64,000 nt of DNA from CADEED01 sp964444835 (lineage in GTDB: Bacteria > Pseudomonadota > Gammaproteobacteria > Steroidobacterales > Steroidobacteraceae). Positions 8,853 through 16,971 of this stretch are shown here, piece by piece. The notes beneath the pieces were generated by a model. It was not told where the DNA came from. It made no database searches and saw only the letters and a list, made by a program, of their open reading frames with translations. The position numbers and the translations under genes were made by a program. The stretch spans positions 124,001-188,000 of the forward strand of contig CAYUIT010000001.1 of the NCBI GenBank assembly GCA_964444835.1. The letters run 5' to 3'. Position 1 is the first letter of the stretch. Every line of letters begins with the position of its first letter.

Positions 8853-9730
8853 CACACGAGTACGAATTCGTCACGCTGGATGTATTCACGAACCAGCGCT
8901 TTGGCGGCAACCCCCTCGCGATCTTTCCGGATGCGCGTGGCCTCGATGCCACGCGCATGCAAATGCTGGCGCGCGAGTTGAACATGAGTGAAGTGGCGTT
9001 CTTGCTGCCGCCTGCAGATCCGCACAACGACACGCGCGTGCGGATCTTCACCACCGTGATGGAGATCGGGTTCGCTGGCCATCCCAATGTGGGGGTGGCG
9101 TGGTTGCTCGCGCAACGCGGCCTCGCACGCGGAACGCGTATCCGTCTCGAGCAGGCCGCGGGGCTCGTCGAGGCCGAGATCCTCCGTGTCGACGGCGCTG
9201 TACGCGCTTGCATGGTGCAAGCGCCGCAGCCCGTCGCACTGGGCACACCCCCTGCGCGCGCGGCGCTTGCCGCATGCGCGTCGCTGACGGAGTCAGAGAT
9301 TGGTGAGCCCATGTTGTCGTCGGTCGCATTGCCGACAGTGTGCGTGCCCGTGACACCGGAGGCTCTGGATCGCGCCGCCTGCAATGTCGACGCGTTCCGC
9401 GCAATCGCCGCGCAACGTCCCGACCTCGCGCAGATCTTCCTGCTGTCGCTCTATTGCTGGCGCGAAGCCGACCAAGAAATCGATGTGCGTGTGTTCGCGC
9501 CGCTGTCCGGCACGATCGAGGATCCTGCAACGGGCAGCGCAGCGGCAGCGCTCGCGGGCGGGTTGCTGCAAGCTCGCGGGGGTGACGAACTGCGCGTGAC
9601 GATTCGGCAGGGCTATGCGATGGGCCGACCAAGCAAAATGGCGGTCACGGCCCGCCGATCATCGGGAGACATCCGCGCTTGGATTGGCGGCGAATGTGTG
9701 CCGGTGATCCGTGGGTTCGCGTCGGTCTGA
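8849..9730 (+). CDS. PhzF family isomerase/epimerase
   Basis: A 293-residue two-domain protein of the diaminopimelate-epimerase fold. PhzF proteins catalyse hydrogen shifts or isomerisations on small amino-acid-like substrates. The family acid/base glutamate is in NMSEVAFLLPP near residue 48. The second glycine-rich block GTIEDPATGSAAAALAGGLL is diagnostic. It overlaps the aminotransferase stop by four bases and ends one base short of the convergent XRE-cupin gene. The phenazine name is historical: no other phenazine gene is present. Confidence 0.88.
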   Translation: MTHEYEFVTLDVFTNQRFGGNPLAIFPDARGLDATRMQMLARELNMSEVAFLLPPADPHNDTRVRIFTTVMEIGFAGHPNVGVAWLLAQRGLARGTRIRLEQAAGLVEAEILRVDGAVRACMVQAPQPVALGTPPARAALAACASLTESEIGEPMLSSVALPTVCVPVTPEALDRAACNVDAFRAIAAQRPDLAQIFLLSLYCWREADQEIDVRVFAPLSGTIEDPATGSAAAALAGGLLQARGGDELRVTIRQGYAMGRPSKMAVTARRSSGDIRAWIGGECVPVIRGFASV

Positions 9731-9731
9731 A

Positions 9732-10427
9732 TCAACCGGCGCGCTCGAGCCGCGGCTTCACCGCAGCCATTGCGCGTTCCGGATCGGCAGCACTCTCGCC
9801 GAGCGCATCGCCCCATCCTACCGTCGAGCACACCGACAGCATCCGACACGTTCCCGGTGCAGCGGCGACGTAACCGTGTGCCATGCTGCTGTCGAAGTAA
9901 ATCGAGTCGCCCGCCTCGAGTCGCACGGGCGCATAGAACTCCGTGTGCAGTTCGATCGCGCCCTCGAGCACGAGCACATACTCTTCCCCGGGATGGCGCA
10001 ATAGCTGTCCGTACGCTTCGCGAGTGCGCGCCTTCACATCGGAGATGATTGGCACGAGTTGCTTGCGTAGCAAATCTCCAGCCGGGTAACGCTGGGTGAA
10101 GTTCTTGTTCTCGATGACGCGACCTTCGCCTTTGCGGGTGATGCTGCGTCGACCCGCTGGCGGAATCACCGAATCCAGCGACACGAGGTCGGCGTTCTCC
10201 GCGGGACGCGCGAACAGCGTACCGATATCGACCCCGAGCCCGGTCGCGATCTGCATCATCTTGTCGTAGCTCAAGGACATCTTGTCATTCTCGAGCTTCG
10301 ACAGCGTCGAGATCGTCAAGCCGGTGCGCTCGCCAACTTCCGCGAGCGTCCATCCATGCTTCGCACGCAGGGCGCGCAATTTGGCGCCCGGTTTCGAAAA
10401 CGAAAGGGCGCGCTTTTTCTTGGACAT
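9732..10427 (-). CDS. XRE family regulator with C-terminal cupin domain
   Basis: A 231-residue DNA-binding regulator. The lambda-repressor-type helix-turn-helix spans about residues 14-72 (AKLRALRAKHGWTLAEVGE, then TISTLSKLEND). A cupin sensor domain is at about 140-215, with HPGEEYVLVLEGAIELHTE and AGDSIYFDSSMAHGY as the two cupin motifs. Relatives such as PuuR-type regulators sense amines or amino acids. I chose ATG 10427; an in-frame TTG at 10463 would add 12 residues. It is the third gene of the dgcN-dgcA run, downstream of the palindrome at 12540, suggesting autoregulation. I infer that it binds the three TTTTC-N7-GAAAA sites. Confidence 0.88.
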   Translation of the reverse strand: MSKKKRALSFSKPGAKLRALRAKHGWTLAEVGERTGLTISTLSKLENDKMSLSYDKMMQIATGLGVDIGTLFARPAENADLVSLDSVIPPAGRRSITRKGEGRVIENKNFTQRYPAGDLLRKQLVPIISDVKARTREAYGQLLRHPGEEYVLVLEGAIELHTEFYAPVRLEAGDSIYFDSSMAHGYVAAAPGTCRMLSVCSTVGWGDALGESAADPERAMAAVKPRLERAG

Positions 10428-10473
10428 AGCAACGATTGTCCGTGATGCGTCAGGCTCTGCCAAGTGGCCTATT

Positions 10474-11469
10474 TCAGCCCCAAACGGCTGGTACCAAGGG
10501 CGGAATCATGTCGCGTGTCATATTCAGGCCAGGCGCTCGATCACACGCGAGATGCAGCGGACCATCGAGATCGACATAACGGCAAAAGCGCCCGAGAAGA
10601 CTGGCCGGCGCCATGCCGAGGCTCGTGCCTAGCATGTTGCCCACTACCAACTCCAAACCGGCCGCCTTAGCCTGTTGCGCCAGCGCGAATGCCTCGGTCA
10701 AACCGCCGGCCTTGTCGAGCTTGATATTGACCATGTCGAAACGTTCCGCCAGTGGCGCCACATCCGCACGATCCTGGCACGACTCGTCGGCACAGATGAG
10801 TAGCGGATATTGTCCCCGCGTCAGTGCGGCATCGTCCGCCGGCGCGCACGGCTGTTCGAGCATCTCGAGGCCTGCTGCCGCGAGTGGCTCGACGAGCTCG
10901 CGGAACTCGGCGGGTGACCAGGCAGCATTTGCATCGGCGATCAGCGTGGCCTCTGGTCGCGCGGCGCGCACCGCGCGCACTCGCGCGACGGGGTCGTCTT
11001 TGCCCAGCTTCAGCTTGAGCACGCGAAAATCGCGATACTCTGCAGCTTCCAGCGCCATCGCGTCTGGCGCGTCGAGACTGATTGTCGCCAACGTCGCCAA
11101 TGCGCATGGCGTTTCGCCGAGTAGCTCAGCGACCGTACAGTTCGCGCCTCGCGCTTCGAGTTCCCACAACGCGCAGTCAAGCGCGTTGCGCGCGCCGCCG
11201 GCGGGAAGTCGCTGCTGTAGCGCATGACGCGACAGCACGCCGGCTTCGAGCTCAGCTCGTACCGCTTCGATTTGCGCGACGATCGAGTCGGCCGTTTCGC
11301 CGCGATAGAAGACACCGGCGGCCTCACCGCGGCCGATGTGCCCTTGGGCTTGCAACTGCACGCTGACGAGCGAGACGGCGCTGGCTGTTAGTGAAGACGT
11401 CGCGAACGCCTTGCGCAGCGGCCATCGTTCGATCGTGACTGCCAGCGTGCTCAACGAACCGGCTTCCAC
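10474..11469 (-). CDS. dgcA: N-acetyl-D-glutamate racemase DgcA-like (enolase superfamily)
   Basis: A 331-residue mandelate-racemase/dipeptide-epimerase family enzyme. The acid/base lysine pair is in FRVLKLKLG. Metal ligands are in LIADANAAW, MLEQPCAP and ICADESC, and the second catalytic lysine is in VNIKLDKAGG. On its own it would be called L-Ala-D/L-Glu epimerase. Its adjacency to a DUF1611 protein is the published DgcN-DgcA arrangement, in which N-acetyl-D-Glu is racemised on a route from D-Glu to L-Glu. It overlaps the upstream gene: GTG 11469 is annotated, and TTG 11454 overlapping the dgcN stop is an alternative start. Confidence 0.83.
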   Translation of the reverse strand: MEAGSLSTLAVTIERWPLRKAFATSSLTASAVSLVSVQLQAQGHIGRGEAAGVFYRGETADSIVAQIEAVRAELEAGVLSRHALQQRLPAGGARNALDCALWELEARGANCTVAELLGETPCALATLATISLDAPDAMALEAAEYRDFRVLKLKLGKDDPVARVRAVRAARPEATLIADANAAWSPAEFRELVEPLAAAGLEMLEQPCAPADDAALTRGQYPLLICADESCQDRADVAPLAERFDMVNIKLDKAGGLTEAFALAQQAKAAGLELVVGNMLGTSLGMAPASLLGRFCRYVDLDGPLHLACDRAPGLNMTRDMIPPLVPAVWG

Positions 11470-12494
11470 TCAGCCAGCACCGCGGCGATCGCATCGGCCC
11501 CCGTCACTGCAGGATCGATGCACGGTAGGCTGAGGCGTTGTTGCGTGCGTTCGATGATCGCGCGGCGAGCGCGGTCGTCGAGAGACGCAGTGTTCACACT
11601 GATGCCAACACAACGCACATCCGCATTCGTGAGGCGCGCGCACTGCAACGTGTGTTCGATGCAGTCCTCGAGCGAGGGAATCGGGTACTCAGGATAGCCG
11701 AGCAAATGCTCACGTCCGGCTTCAGTGCACACAACGATCGCATCCGGTTGACTACCATGCAGCAAGCCCAAACTCACGCCAGCGTATGCCGGATGAAACA
11801 ACGAGCCCTGACCCTCCACGACATCCCAATGCTCGGGCGCTGCATCGGGTGACAGCAGCTCGGCGGCACCTGCCACGAAATCGGCCACGACGGAATCGAT
11901 TGCGAGGCCGCCGCCACTGATGAAAACGCCTGTCTGACCCGTGGCACGAAACGTCGCGGCAATCCCTCGCTGATGCAGCGCTCGCTCGAGTGCCAGCGCC
12001 GTAAACTTTTTTCCGACGGCGCAGTCGGTGCCGACAGTAAGCACCCGACGCCCGGTGCGACGGCGACCCGTTGCGACCGGCAGCGTGACGCCCTCAGGCA
12101 CGCCGCGAACGTCAATCAGTCGGCGACCCAACGCGCGAGCTCGCTCCGCCAATCGCGGGCGCGACGTCAATCGGTCATGCAACCCTGCCGCAACATCAAG
12201 ACCGGCATCGAGCGCGGCCAGGATTGCGTCCTCCCATGTGTCCGGCAAGATTCCGCCAAATGAGGCCCCGCCGATGATCATCGTGCCCACACCGGCCGCG
12301 GCGGCAGCCGCGGGCGTCATGTCTTGCAGCCCGAGGTCGACCGCCTCGCGACTCAAGCGGTACTGCCCGAGGCACCACTCAGGACGCCATTCCACGATCC
12401 CCAGCCCCGTCTTGACTCCCAGCGGCACCGTGACGTCGCCGATGAAGATCAAGTAAGGGCGACGAATCTGCAGTACGTGCAATGGATTTGGCAT
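11451..12494 (-). CDS. dgcN: DUF1611 protein, DgcN-like N-acetyltransferase
   Basis: A 347-residue protein of the DUF1611 family with a P-loop-like C-terminal domain (VGTDCAVGKKFTALALE, near residue 155) and an N-terminal Rossmann-like domain. Characterised members paired with DgcA acetylate D-glutamate. The start is ATG 12494 with GGAGG eight bases upstream; GTG 12500 is too close to that site. It is the first gene of dgcN-dgcA-XRE regulator, reading away from RidA at 12570, with the shared palindrome between them. The pathway role is taken from family knowledge, not proven here. Confidence 0.83.
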   Translation of the reverse strand: MPNPLHVLQIRRPYLIFIGDVTVPLGVKTGLGIVEWRPEWCLGQYRLSREAVDLGLQDMTPAAAAAAGVGTMIIGGASFGGILPDTWEDAILAALDAGLDVAAGLHDRLTSRPRLAERARALGRRLIDVRGVPEGVTLPVATGRRRTGRRVLTVGTDCAVGKKFTALALERALHQRGIAATFRATGQTGVFISGGGLAIDSVVADFVAGAAELLSPDAAPEHWDVVEGQGSLFHPAYAGVSLGLLHGSQPDAIVVCTEAGREHLLGYPEYPIPSLEDCIEHTLQCARLTNADVRCVGISVNTASLDDRARRAIIERTQQRLSLPCIDPAVTGADAIAAVLAEWKPVR

Positions 12495-12539
12495 CAGCAC
12501 GACCTCCGGGGAGTTCCGACACGACTGGTGTTATTCTAG

Positions 12540-12556
12540 TTTTCCATTTCGGAAAA
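12540..12556. promoter_or_regulatory. Shared 17-bp palindrome, copy 2 (putative XRE-cupin operator)
   Basis: TTTTCCATTTCGGAAAA is a perfect six-base inverted repeat (TTTTCC/GGAAAA) between divergent dgcN and ridA, 45 and 13 bases from their starts. It is the most symmetrical of the three copies. Confidence 0.65.
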
Positions 12557-12569
12557 TACGAGTTAGACG

Positions 12570-12950
12570 ATGCACAAGAGCATCCATCCGCCCACGGCCC
12601 CGCAGGTCATTGGACCGTTCTCGCACGGCATGCTGGGCACAGGCCGTCTGCTGTTTGTGTCCGGACAAGGCCCGCAAGACCCCACGACAAAAACGTTTCG
12701 CCTTGGGGACTTCGAAACGGAGGTGCGTTTGACACTCGACAACGTTGCGCGCGTGCTCACCGAAGCGGGCGCCACGTGGCAGCACGTGACGCGCGTCGGC
12801 GTGTACCTTGCGCGCACCGACGACTTCGCAGCATTCAATCGCATCTACGCGGAGTACGTCACGACCCCCTACCCCGCGCGGACCACGATCATTTGTCAGT
12901 TGCTCGCTGGTATCTCCGTTGAGGTGGATTGCGTCGCAATGATTCCTTGA
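12570..12950 (+). CDS. RidA family enamine/imine deaminase
   Basis: A 126-residue YjgF/YER057c/UK114 protein. RidA proteins hydrolyse reactive 2-aminoacrylate-type imines made by PLP enzymes. The substrate-binding arginine of active RidA is present in TPYPARTT, and the typical LFVSGQGPQDP segment is near residue 30. Its product would suit a cluster with an aminotransferase and a flavin amine/alkane oxidase. The start lies 13 bases after the shared palindrome. Its last 55 bases overlap the convergent flavoprotein gene. Confidence 0.88.
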   Translation: MHKSIHPPTAPQVIGPFSHGMLGTGRLLFVSGQGPQDPTTKTFRLGDFETEVRLTLDNVARVLTEAGATWQHVTRVGVYLARTDDFAAFNRIYAEYVTTPYPARTTIICQLLAGISVEVDCVAMIP

Positions 12951-14650
12951 GCATCGAGCGCCGCGAGATGGCCGAAAACCAGCGCCGGCCCGAGCGTGAT
13001 GCCGGCCCCGGGATAGCGGCCGCCCATGAAGCTCGCAGCATCGTTGCCCACTGCCCAAAGCCCTGGCACTGGCTCGCCGGTTGCGCCTAACACTCTGCTG
13101 CGCGCATCGGTCCTCAGACCCATGAAGGTACCGATACAGCCGGGCATCATCTCTACCGCATAAAAAGGCGGCGTGCGCAGCGGTGCGATACAAGGATTGG
13201 GCGTGGTGCCTGGGCTGCCATTGAATCGTTGGTATACATCGTTGCCCTTGCCAAATTCAGGATCGTCGCCACGTTCCGCGTCACGATTGAAGCGCTCGAC
13301 CGTGCGCGCAAGGCCTGCCGCATCGATGCCGCAAGCGGCCGCGAGCGCGGCAAGACTCGCACCCTGCTTGAGATAACCTGAGCGCAAGTGCGGGGCGAGC
13401 CGACCCGGCGCGGGTGGAGCGCGCCCTAAACCAAATGCACGAATGGCATCCGCATCGCAGATCAGCCAGGCCCGCGCGTCACTGTCGTTAGCACTCGCTG
13501 CGATCATCTCAGGTACGAAATCGTGATACGAACGAGCTTCCGCGACGAAGCGCGCGCCTTGACGATTGACGGCGATGTACCCAGCCTTGCCGCGATCCAA
13601 GAAATGCGGGTACGGCAGCGAAGTCCCATCGGCCTGCGGAACGAGCGACACCGGCGTCCACGCAGCCGGCGAGTGCACAGCGGTTTGCAGCGCCGCCCCT
13701 GCTGCAAGTGCCGTGCGAATTCCATCACCTGTGTTATCCGCCGGCGCGAGCGTTCGATGCGATTGTCCCCGCGCGACGTGTGGGTAGTAGCGAGCGGTCA
13801 GCTCTGCGCTCGAGGGAAATCCGCCGCACGCAAGGACCACGCCCAGGCGCGCGCGCAGATGCTGCGCACCCTGCGCAGATTGTACGCGCACGCCAACCAC
13901 ACGCTGGTTCTCGATGAGTAGCTCCTGCAGCGATGTTTGTAGCCGCAATTGGACACCGCGTTCGAACGCGGAGTAGGCCAGCATGCCGATGATCGCACTG
14001 CCGTTCGATAGCCGCGTGCCGCGCGGCCACCGCACGCGGTCCGACCAATAGCGTGCTACTAAGCGTGCGACCCGCATCGCCGACTCGAATGACCGCGTCA
14101 TTGAGTAGAAATATCGAACATCCTCGCGTGGGACGATCATCCCACCAAAGATGGTGGTGGTGCTGAGCGGCGGTCGCAGCTGCAAGAATCGCCGACCCAG
14201 CCGACGTCCGTCGAAGGGAACGGGCCCTAACGAGCGCCCACCGGGCATGCCGCCGGGTGCGTCTGGGTGATAGTCGGGCCACGCTGGAATCAAAGCGAAG
14301 CGCGCCTCAGAGTGCTGCTCGAACCACGTCAACACACTGGCGGCACAGTCGGCGAACACTTGCGCTTTGGCAGTGTCGAGACACTCGCCAGCTTCAGCAC
14401 GCAAGTAGCGCAGTACCGCCTCACGATCGTCGCGAATCCCGTGTTGTTGCGCTTGGCGGCTACCTGGGATCCAGATCACGCCGGCGGAGGATGTTGTGGT
14501 GCCGCCAAACCACGCTGCTTTCTCCACCACCAAGACACGCAGCCCATTGGTCGCGGCAGTGACGGCAGTTGCTAGACCTGAAGCGCCAGACCCGACGACG
14601 ATCAAATCAACTTCTGGCGCAGCCGGGTGGCGCTCTTCGTCCGCGTGCAT
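12896..14650 (-). CDS. FAD-dependent oxidoreductase (fumarate reductase/3-ketosteroid dehydrogenase-like)
   Basis: A 584-residue flavoprotein with the N-terminal FAD motif IVVGSGASGLATAVTAATNG followed by VVEKAAWFGGTTTSSAG. The C-terminal FAD block is GLWAVGNDAASFMGGRYPGAG, typical of the KstD/fumarate-reductase-flavoprotein family. Such enzymes introduce or reduce a C=C bond next to a carbonyl. I chose ATG 14650 with GAGG seven bases upstream; a TTG at 14674 would add eight residues. It is divergent from the dimethylformamidase-like gene, with the third palindrome between them. The substrate is not inferable, and no other steroid genes are seen. Confidence 0.85.
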   Translation of the reverse strand: MHADEERHPAAPEVDLIVVGSGASGLATAVTAATNGLRVLVVEKAAWFGGTTTSSAGVIWIPGSRQAQQHGIRDDREAVLRYLRAEAGECLDTAKAQVFADCAASVLTWFEQHSEARFALIPAWPDYHPDAPGGMPGGRSLGPVPFDGRRLGRRFLQLRPPLSTTTIFGGMIVPREDVRYFYSMTRSFESAMRVARLVARYWSDRVRWPRGTRLSNGSAIIGMLAYSAFERGVQLRLQTSLQELLIENQRVVGVRVQSAQGAQHLRARLGVVLACGGFPSSAELTARYYPHVARGQSHRTLAPADNTGDGIRTALAAGAALQTAVHSPAAWTPVSLVPQADGTSLPYPHFLDRGKAGYIAVNRQGARFVAEARSYHDFVPEMIAASANDSDARAWLICDADAIRAFGLGRAPPAPGRLAPHLRSGYLKQGASLAALAAACGIDAAGLARTVERFNRDAERGDDPEFGKGNDVYQRFNGSPGTTPNPCIAPLRTPPFYAVEMMPGCIGTFMGLRTDARSRVLGATGEPVPGLWAVGNDAASFMGGRYPGAGITLGPALVFGHLAALDAQGIIATQSTSTEIPASN

Positions 14651-14683
14651 TCGGGTCGCCTCGCAAGCATTCAAAACATGATA

Positions 14684-14700
14684 TTTTCAAAAATAGAAAC
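14684..14700. promoter_or_regulatory. Shared 17-bp palindrome, copy 3 (one mismatch)
   Basis: TTTTCAAAAATAGAAAC fits TTTTC-N7-GAAAA with one change at the last base. It is nested with a second perfect repeat TATTTT-CA-AAAATA (14682-14695). It lies 33 bases before the flavoprotein start and 31 before the divergent dimethylformamidase-like start. Confidence 0.5.
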
Positions 14701-14731
14701 ATAGCTTGCAGCGTTTTGCAAAGGCATCGAC

Positions 14732-16810
14732 GTGAAGCCAGCCCTTTACCTTGGTCGCGACGCGGTCCGTGCGGGCGACCGCATCTCGATTCACGCCTGG
14801 GGTGAGGGCCGCGCCTCCGCTCGCTTGGTTCGCCTCACGGGTCTCGTGGGCAACGGTCTGCCTTCGGCGTACATCGAGCGTGCTGTTAGCAGCACGGTGC
14901 AGTTCACTGCCCACTCGCGCACGGTGCCCGCAGGATCCGCTGCAGTTTGCGTGGCAGGCCCTGCCGTGCGCGTCGGCGTGCCGTGGCGCTGGACACTCCG
15001 AGTGCTGCCCACGCACACGACGCGTGGCGGTGAAGTATTGAGTTGGGGCCATGCCGGGCCGCGGCTCGAGCAACGCGGCTGCGAACTCGTCGCTCACTGG
15101 CGCAGCGCTCAGATTCGCTTACCGATCGACATCGGCGGCTGGAGCGCCGTCACGATGGACTATTCCAATGGCGCGCTGCGACTGTGTATCGAGCCGCTCG
15201 GACACGGCGCGTGGTGGCGGTCGCGCGTCGAAGGTTCCGCCCCCGTCGGCAGCGAGGTTGTCAGTGGGCCGATATCGCTCGGCCGCGGATTCAATGGAAA
15301 GATTGAAGATCCGGCATTAGACGTCGACGGCGGGCAAGCGGCGAGCTGGGTGTTAGCCGATGCCATGTCCATGCAGACGGTGCCCGGACGCGGCGAACAG
15401 GGGCGGCCCTTGATTCTCGAGAATGCGCCGCGCCGCGCGGTCCGCTCCTCTCAATGGGACGGAACGGAGCACCGTTGGACGGCGCGACCGGATCACTATT
15501 CCGCAATCTACTTTCATGCGGATGACATCAGCGACTGTGCGTGGCCCGTCGATACGGAGATTCTCGTACCGGCCGATCTTGAAAGCGGCATCCATGCCAT
15601 TCGGATCGACACTGCGGCGGGGACCCGCCATGCCCCTGTGTTTGTGCGTCCGCCCGAGCCGTCTGAGTTGTTATTTCTCGCAAGCACCTTTTCGTATCTG
15701 GCCTACGGCAATAGCGTCTGGGACGCGCCTTCGCGATGCGCTGAACGGCACCCCGAGGAGGCCGCCCTCGCCAGCCGCTTTGGCAAATCGACTTACTGCA
15801 GACACGCAGACGGTGCTGGCATCGGGCTCGTATCGAGCCGTCGACCGTTGCTGAATCTAACCCCCGGCTTTCTCGGCGAGGCGATCGGGGGGCAAGTACT
15901 GCTCAACGACGATCTGCGCGTCATTGCGTGGCTCGAGCGCTCGGGCCATCGCTACGGCGTGGTGACCGACCACATCCTGCACGAAGAAGGAGTCGAGGCG
16001 CTCCGCGGCTGCCGGGTTCTTGTCACGGGCACACACCCCGAGTATCACAGCCGCGAGTCGTTAGCCGCGCTACAGAGCTTCGCCGCGCGCGGTGGCCGGA
16101 TTCTGTATATGGGTGGCAACGGATTCTATTGGCGCGTCGCCCCGCTGCCGGATGCGCCGCATGTACTTGAGGTGCGGCGCGCCGAGGGCGGCATCCGCAA
16201 GTGGGCCGAGCCGCCCGGTGAGTACTACCATCAATCGGACGGGCAACTGGGCGGACTCTGGCGCCGCATTGGCTCGCCGCCTAACAAACTACTGGGAGTC
16301 GGCTTCAGCGCGCAAGGATTCGAGGACGAGTCCCGTCCGTTTACACGCACTGCGGCGTCGCTCGATCCGCGCGCGGCGTTTCTCTTCGATGGCGTGAGTG
16401 AGGTCATCGGCAGAGACGGGCCGCTCGGCGCGGCTGCGGGCTACGAGCTTGACCGCTTCGATCCGACGTTGGGGTCGCCACCCCACGCGCTCGTCGTCGC
16501 GCGCTCGCTACCATTCGGGACGCGAACGAGCCCAGTTTACGAAGAGCTCCTCACGCCTGATCTCTACAATCATGACGACGCGGTGCGCGCCGATATCACC
16601 TTCTTCGAAGGGCCTGCTGGCGGCGCGACGCTCGCCTGCAGCTCGATTTTGTTCGCGAACTCTCTCGAAGAGACGGACGGTGGCGGGCGCCTTGCCTCCA
16701 ATGCGTTGCGGCGCTTTCTCGATCCGACCCCGTTCACGGTACCCGCAGACGCGGCTCTGCCTGGCGGAGCGGAACCCATCTCGCGCGAGCCCGAGAGTGG
16801 TGACGAATAG
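14732..16810 (+). CDS. N,N-dimethylformamidase large-subunit-like protein
   Basis: A 692-residue protein resembling the beta (large) subunit of bacterial N,N-dimethylformamidase, a mononuclear iron enzyme that hydrolyses small amides. The N-terminal third is beta-rich, with a LamG-like part around residues 100-215. The C-terminal two thirds hold the family blocks LASTFSYLAYGNS, VTGTHPEYHSRESL, GGRILYMGGNGFYWRV and LLGVGFSAQGF. The ferric ligands in the characterised enzyme are two tyrosines and a glutamate; candidates are visible but I cannot assign them without alignment. The small alpha subunit is not encoded nearby. The start is GTG. It forms a divergon with the flavoprotein across palindrome copy 3. 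Confidence 0.8.
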   Translation: MKPALYLGRDAVRAGDRISIHAWGEGRASARLVRLTGLVGNGLPSAYIERAVSSTVQFTAHSRTVPAGSAAVCVAGPAVRVGVPWRWTLRVLPTHTTRGGEVLSWGHAGPRLEQRGCELVAHWRSAQIRLPIDIGGWSAVTMDYSNGALRLCIEPLGHGAWWRSRVEGSAPVGSEVVSGPISLGRGFNGKIEDPALDVDGGQAASWVLADAMSMQTVPGRGEQGRPLILENAPRRAVRSSQWDGTEHRWTARPDHYSAIYFHADDISDCAWPVDTEILVPADLESGIHAIRIDTAAGTRHAPVFVRPPEPSELLFLASTFSYLAYGNSVWDAPSRCAERHPEEAALASRFGKSTYCRHADGAGIGLVSSRRPLLNLTPGFLGEAIGGQVLLNDDLRVIAWLERSGHRYGVVTDHILHEEGVEALRGCRVLVTGTHPEYHSRESLAALQSFAARGGRILYMGGNGFYWRVAPLPDAPHVLEVRRAEGGIRKWAEPPGEYYHQSDGQLGGLWRRIGSPPNKLLGVGFSAQGFEDESRPFTRTAASLDPRAAFLFDGVSEVIGRDGPLGAAAGYELDRFDPTLGSPPHALVVARSLPFGTRTSPVYEELLTPDLYNHDDAVRADITFFEGPAGGATLACSSILFANSLEETDGGGRLASNALRRFLDPTPFTVPADAALPGGAEPISREPESGDE

Positions 16811-16971
16811 CAATACGGCTGCCACTAACAACCCATTCACGCCGCTCCCGCGAAGAGCCACGCACGCACAAGCGGCCACGTAAAGGTCACACCGCTTGCG
16901 GAACCCGCGGTCCGCAACGAAGTCGGCTATGGTTACCCCACCAGGATCGGCCGTTTATATGAGGGTTCGTG

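Noticed and set aside
8849..9730. Phenazine biosynthesis cluster
   Set aside because: Only a PhzF-fold isomerase is present, and no other phz gene.
10388..10404. TTTCGAAAACGAAA near the start of the XRE-cupin gene
   Set aside because: Arms are short and the spacing does not fit the three shared sites; the bases encode ordinary residues of the protein.
12896..14650. Steroid degradation cluster from the KstD-like flavoprotein
   Set aside because: No other steroid catabolic gene is nearby; family membership alone does not give the substrate.
14732..16810. Glycoside hydrolase or lectin because of the LamG-like part
   Set aside because: The C-terminal two thirds clearly match the dimethylformamidase large-subunit blocks.
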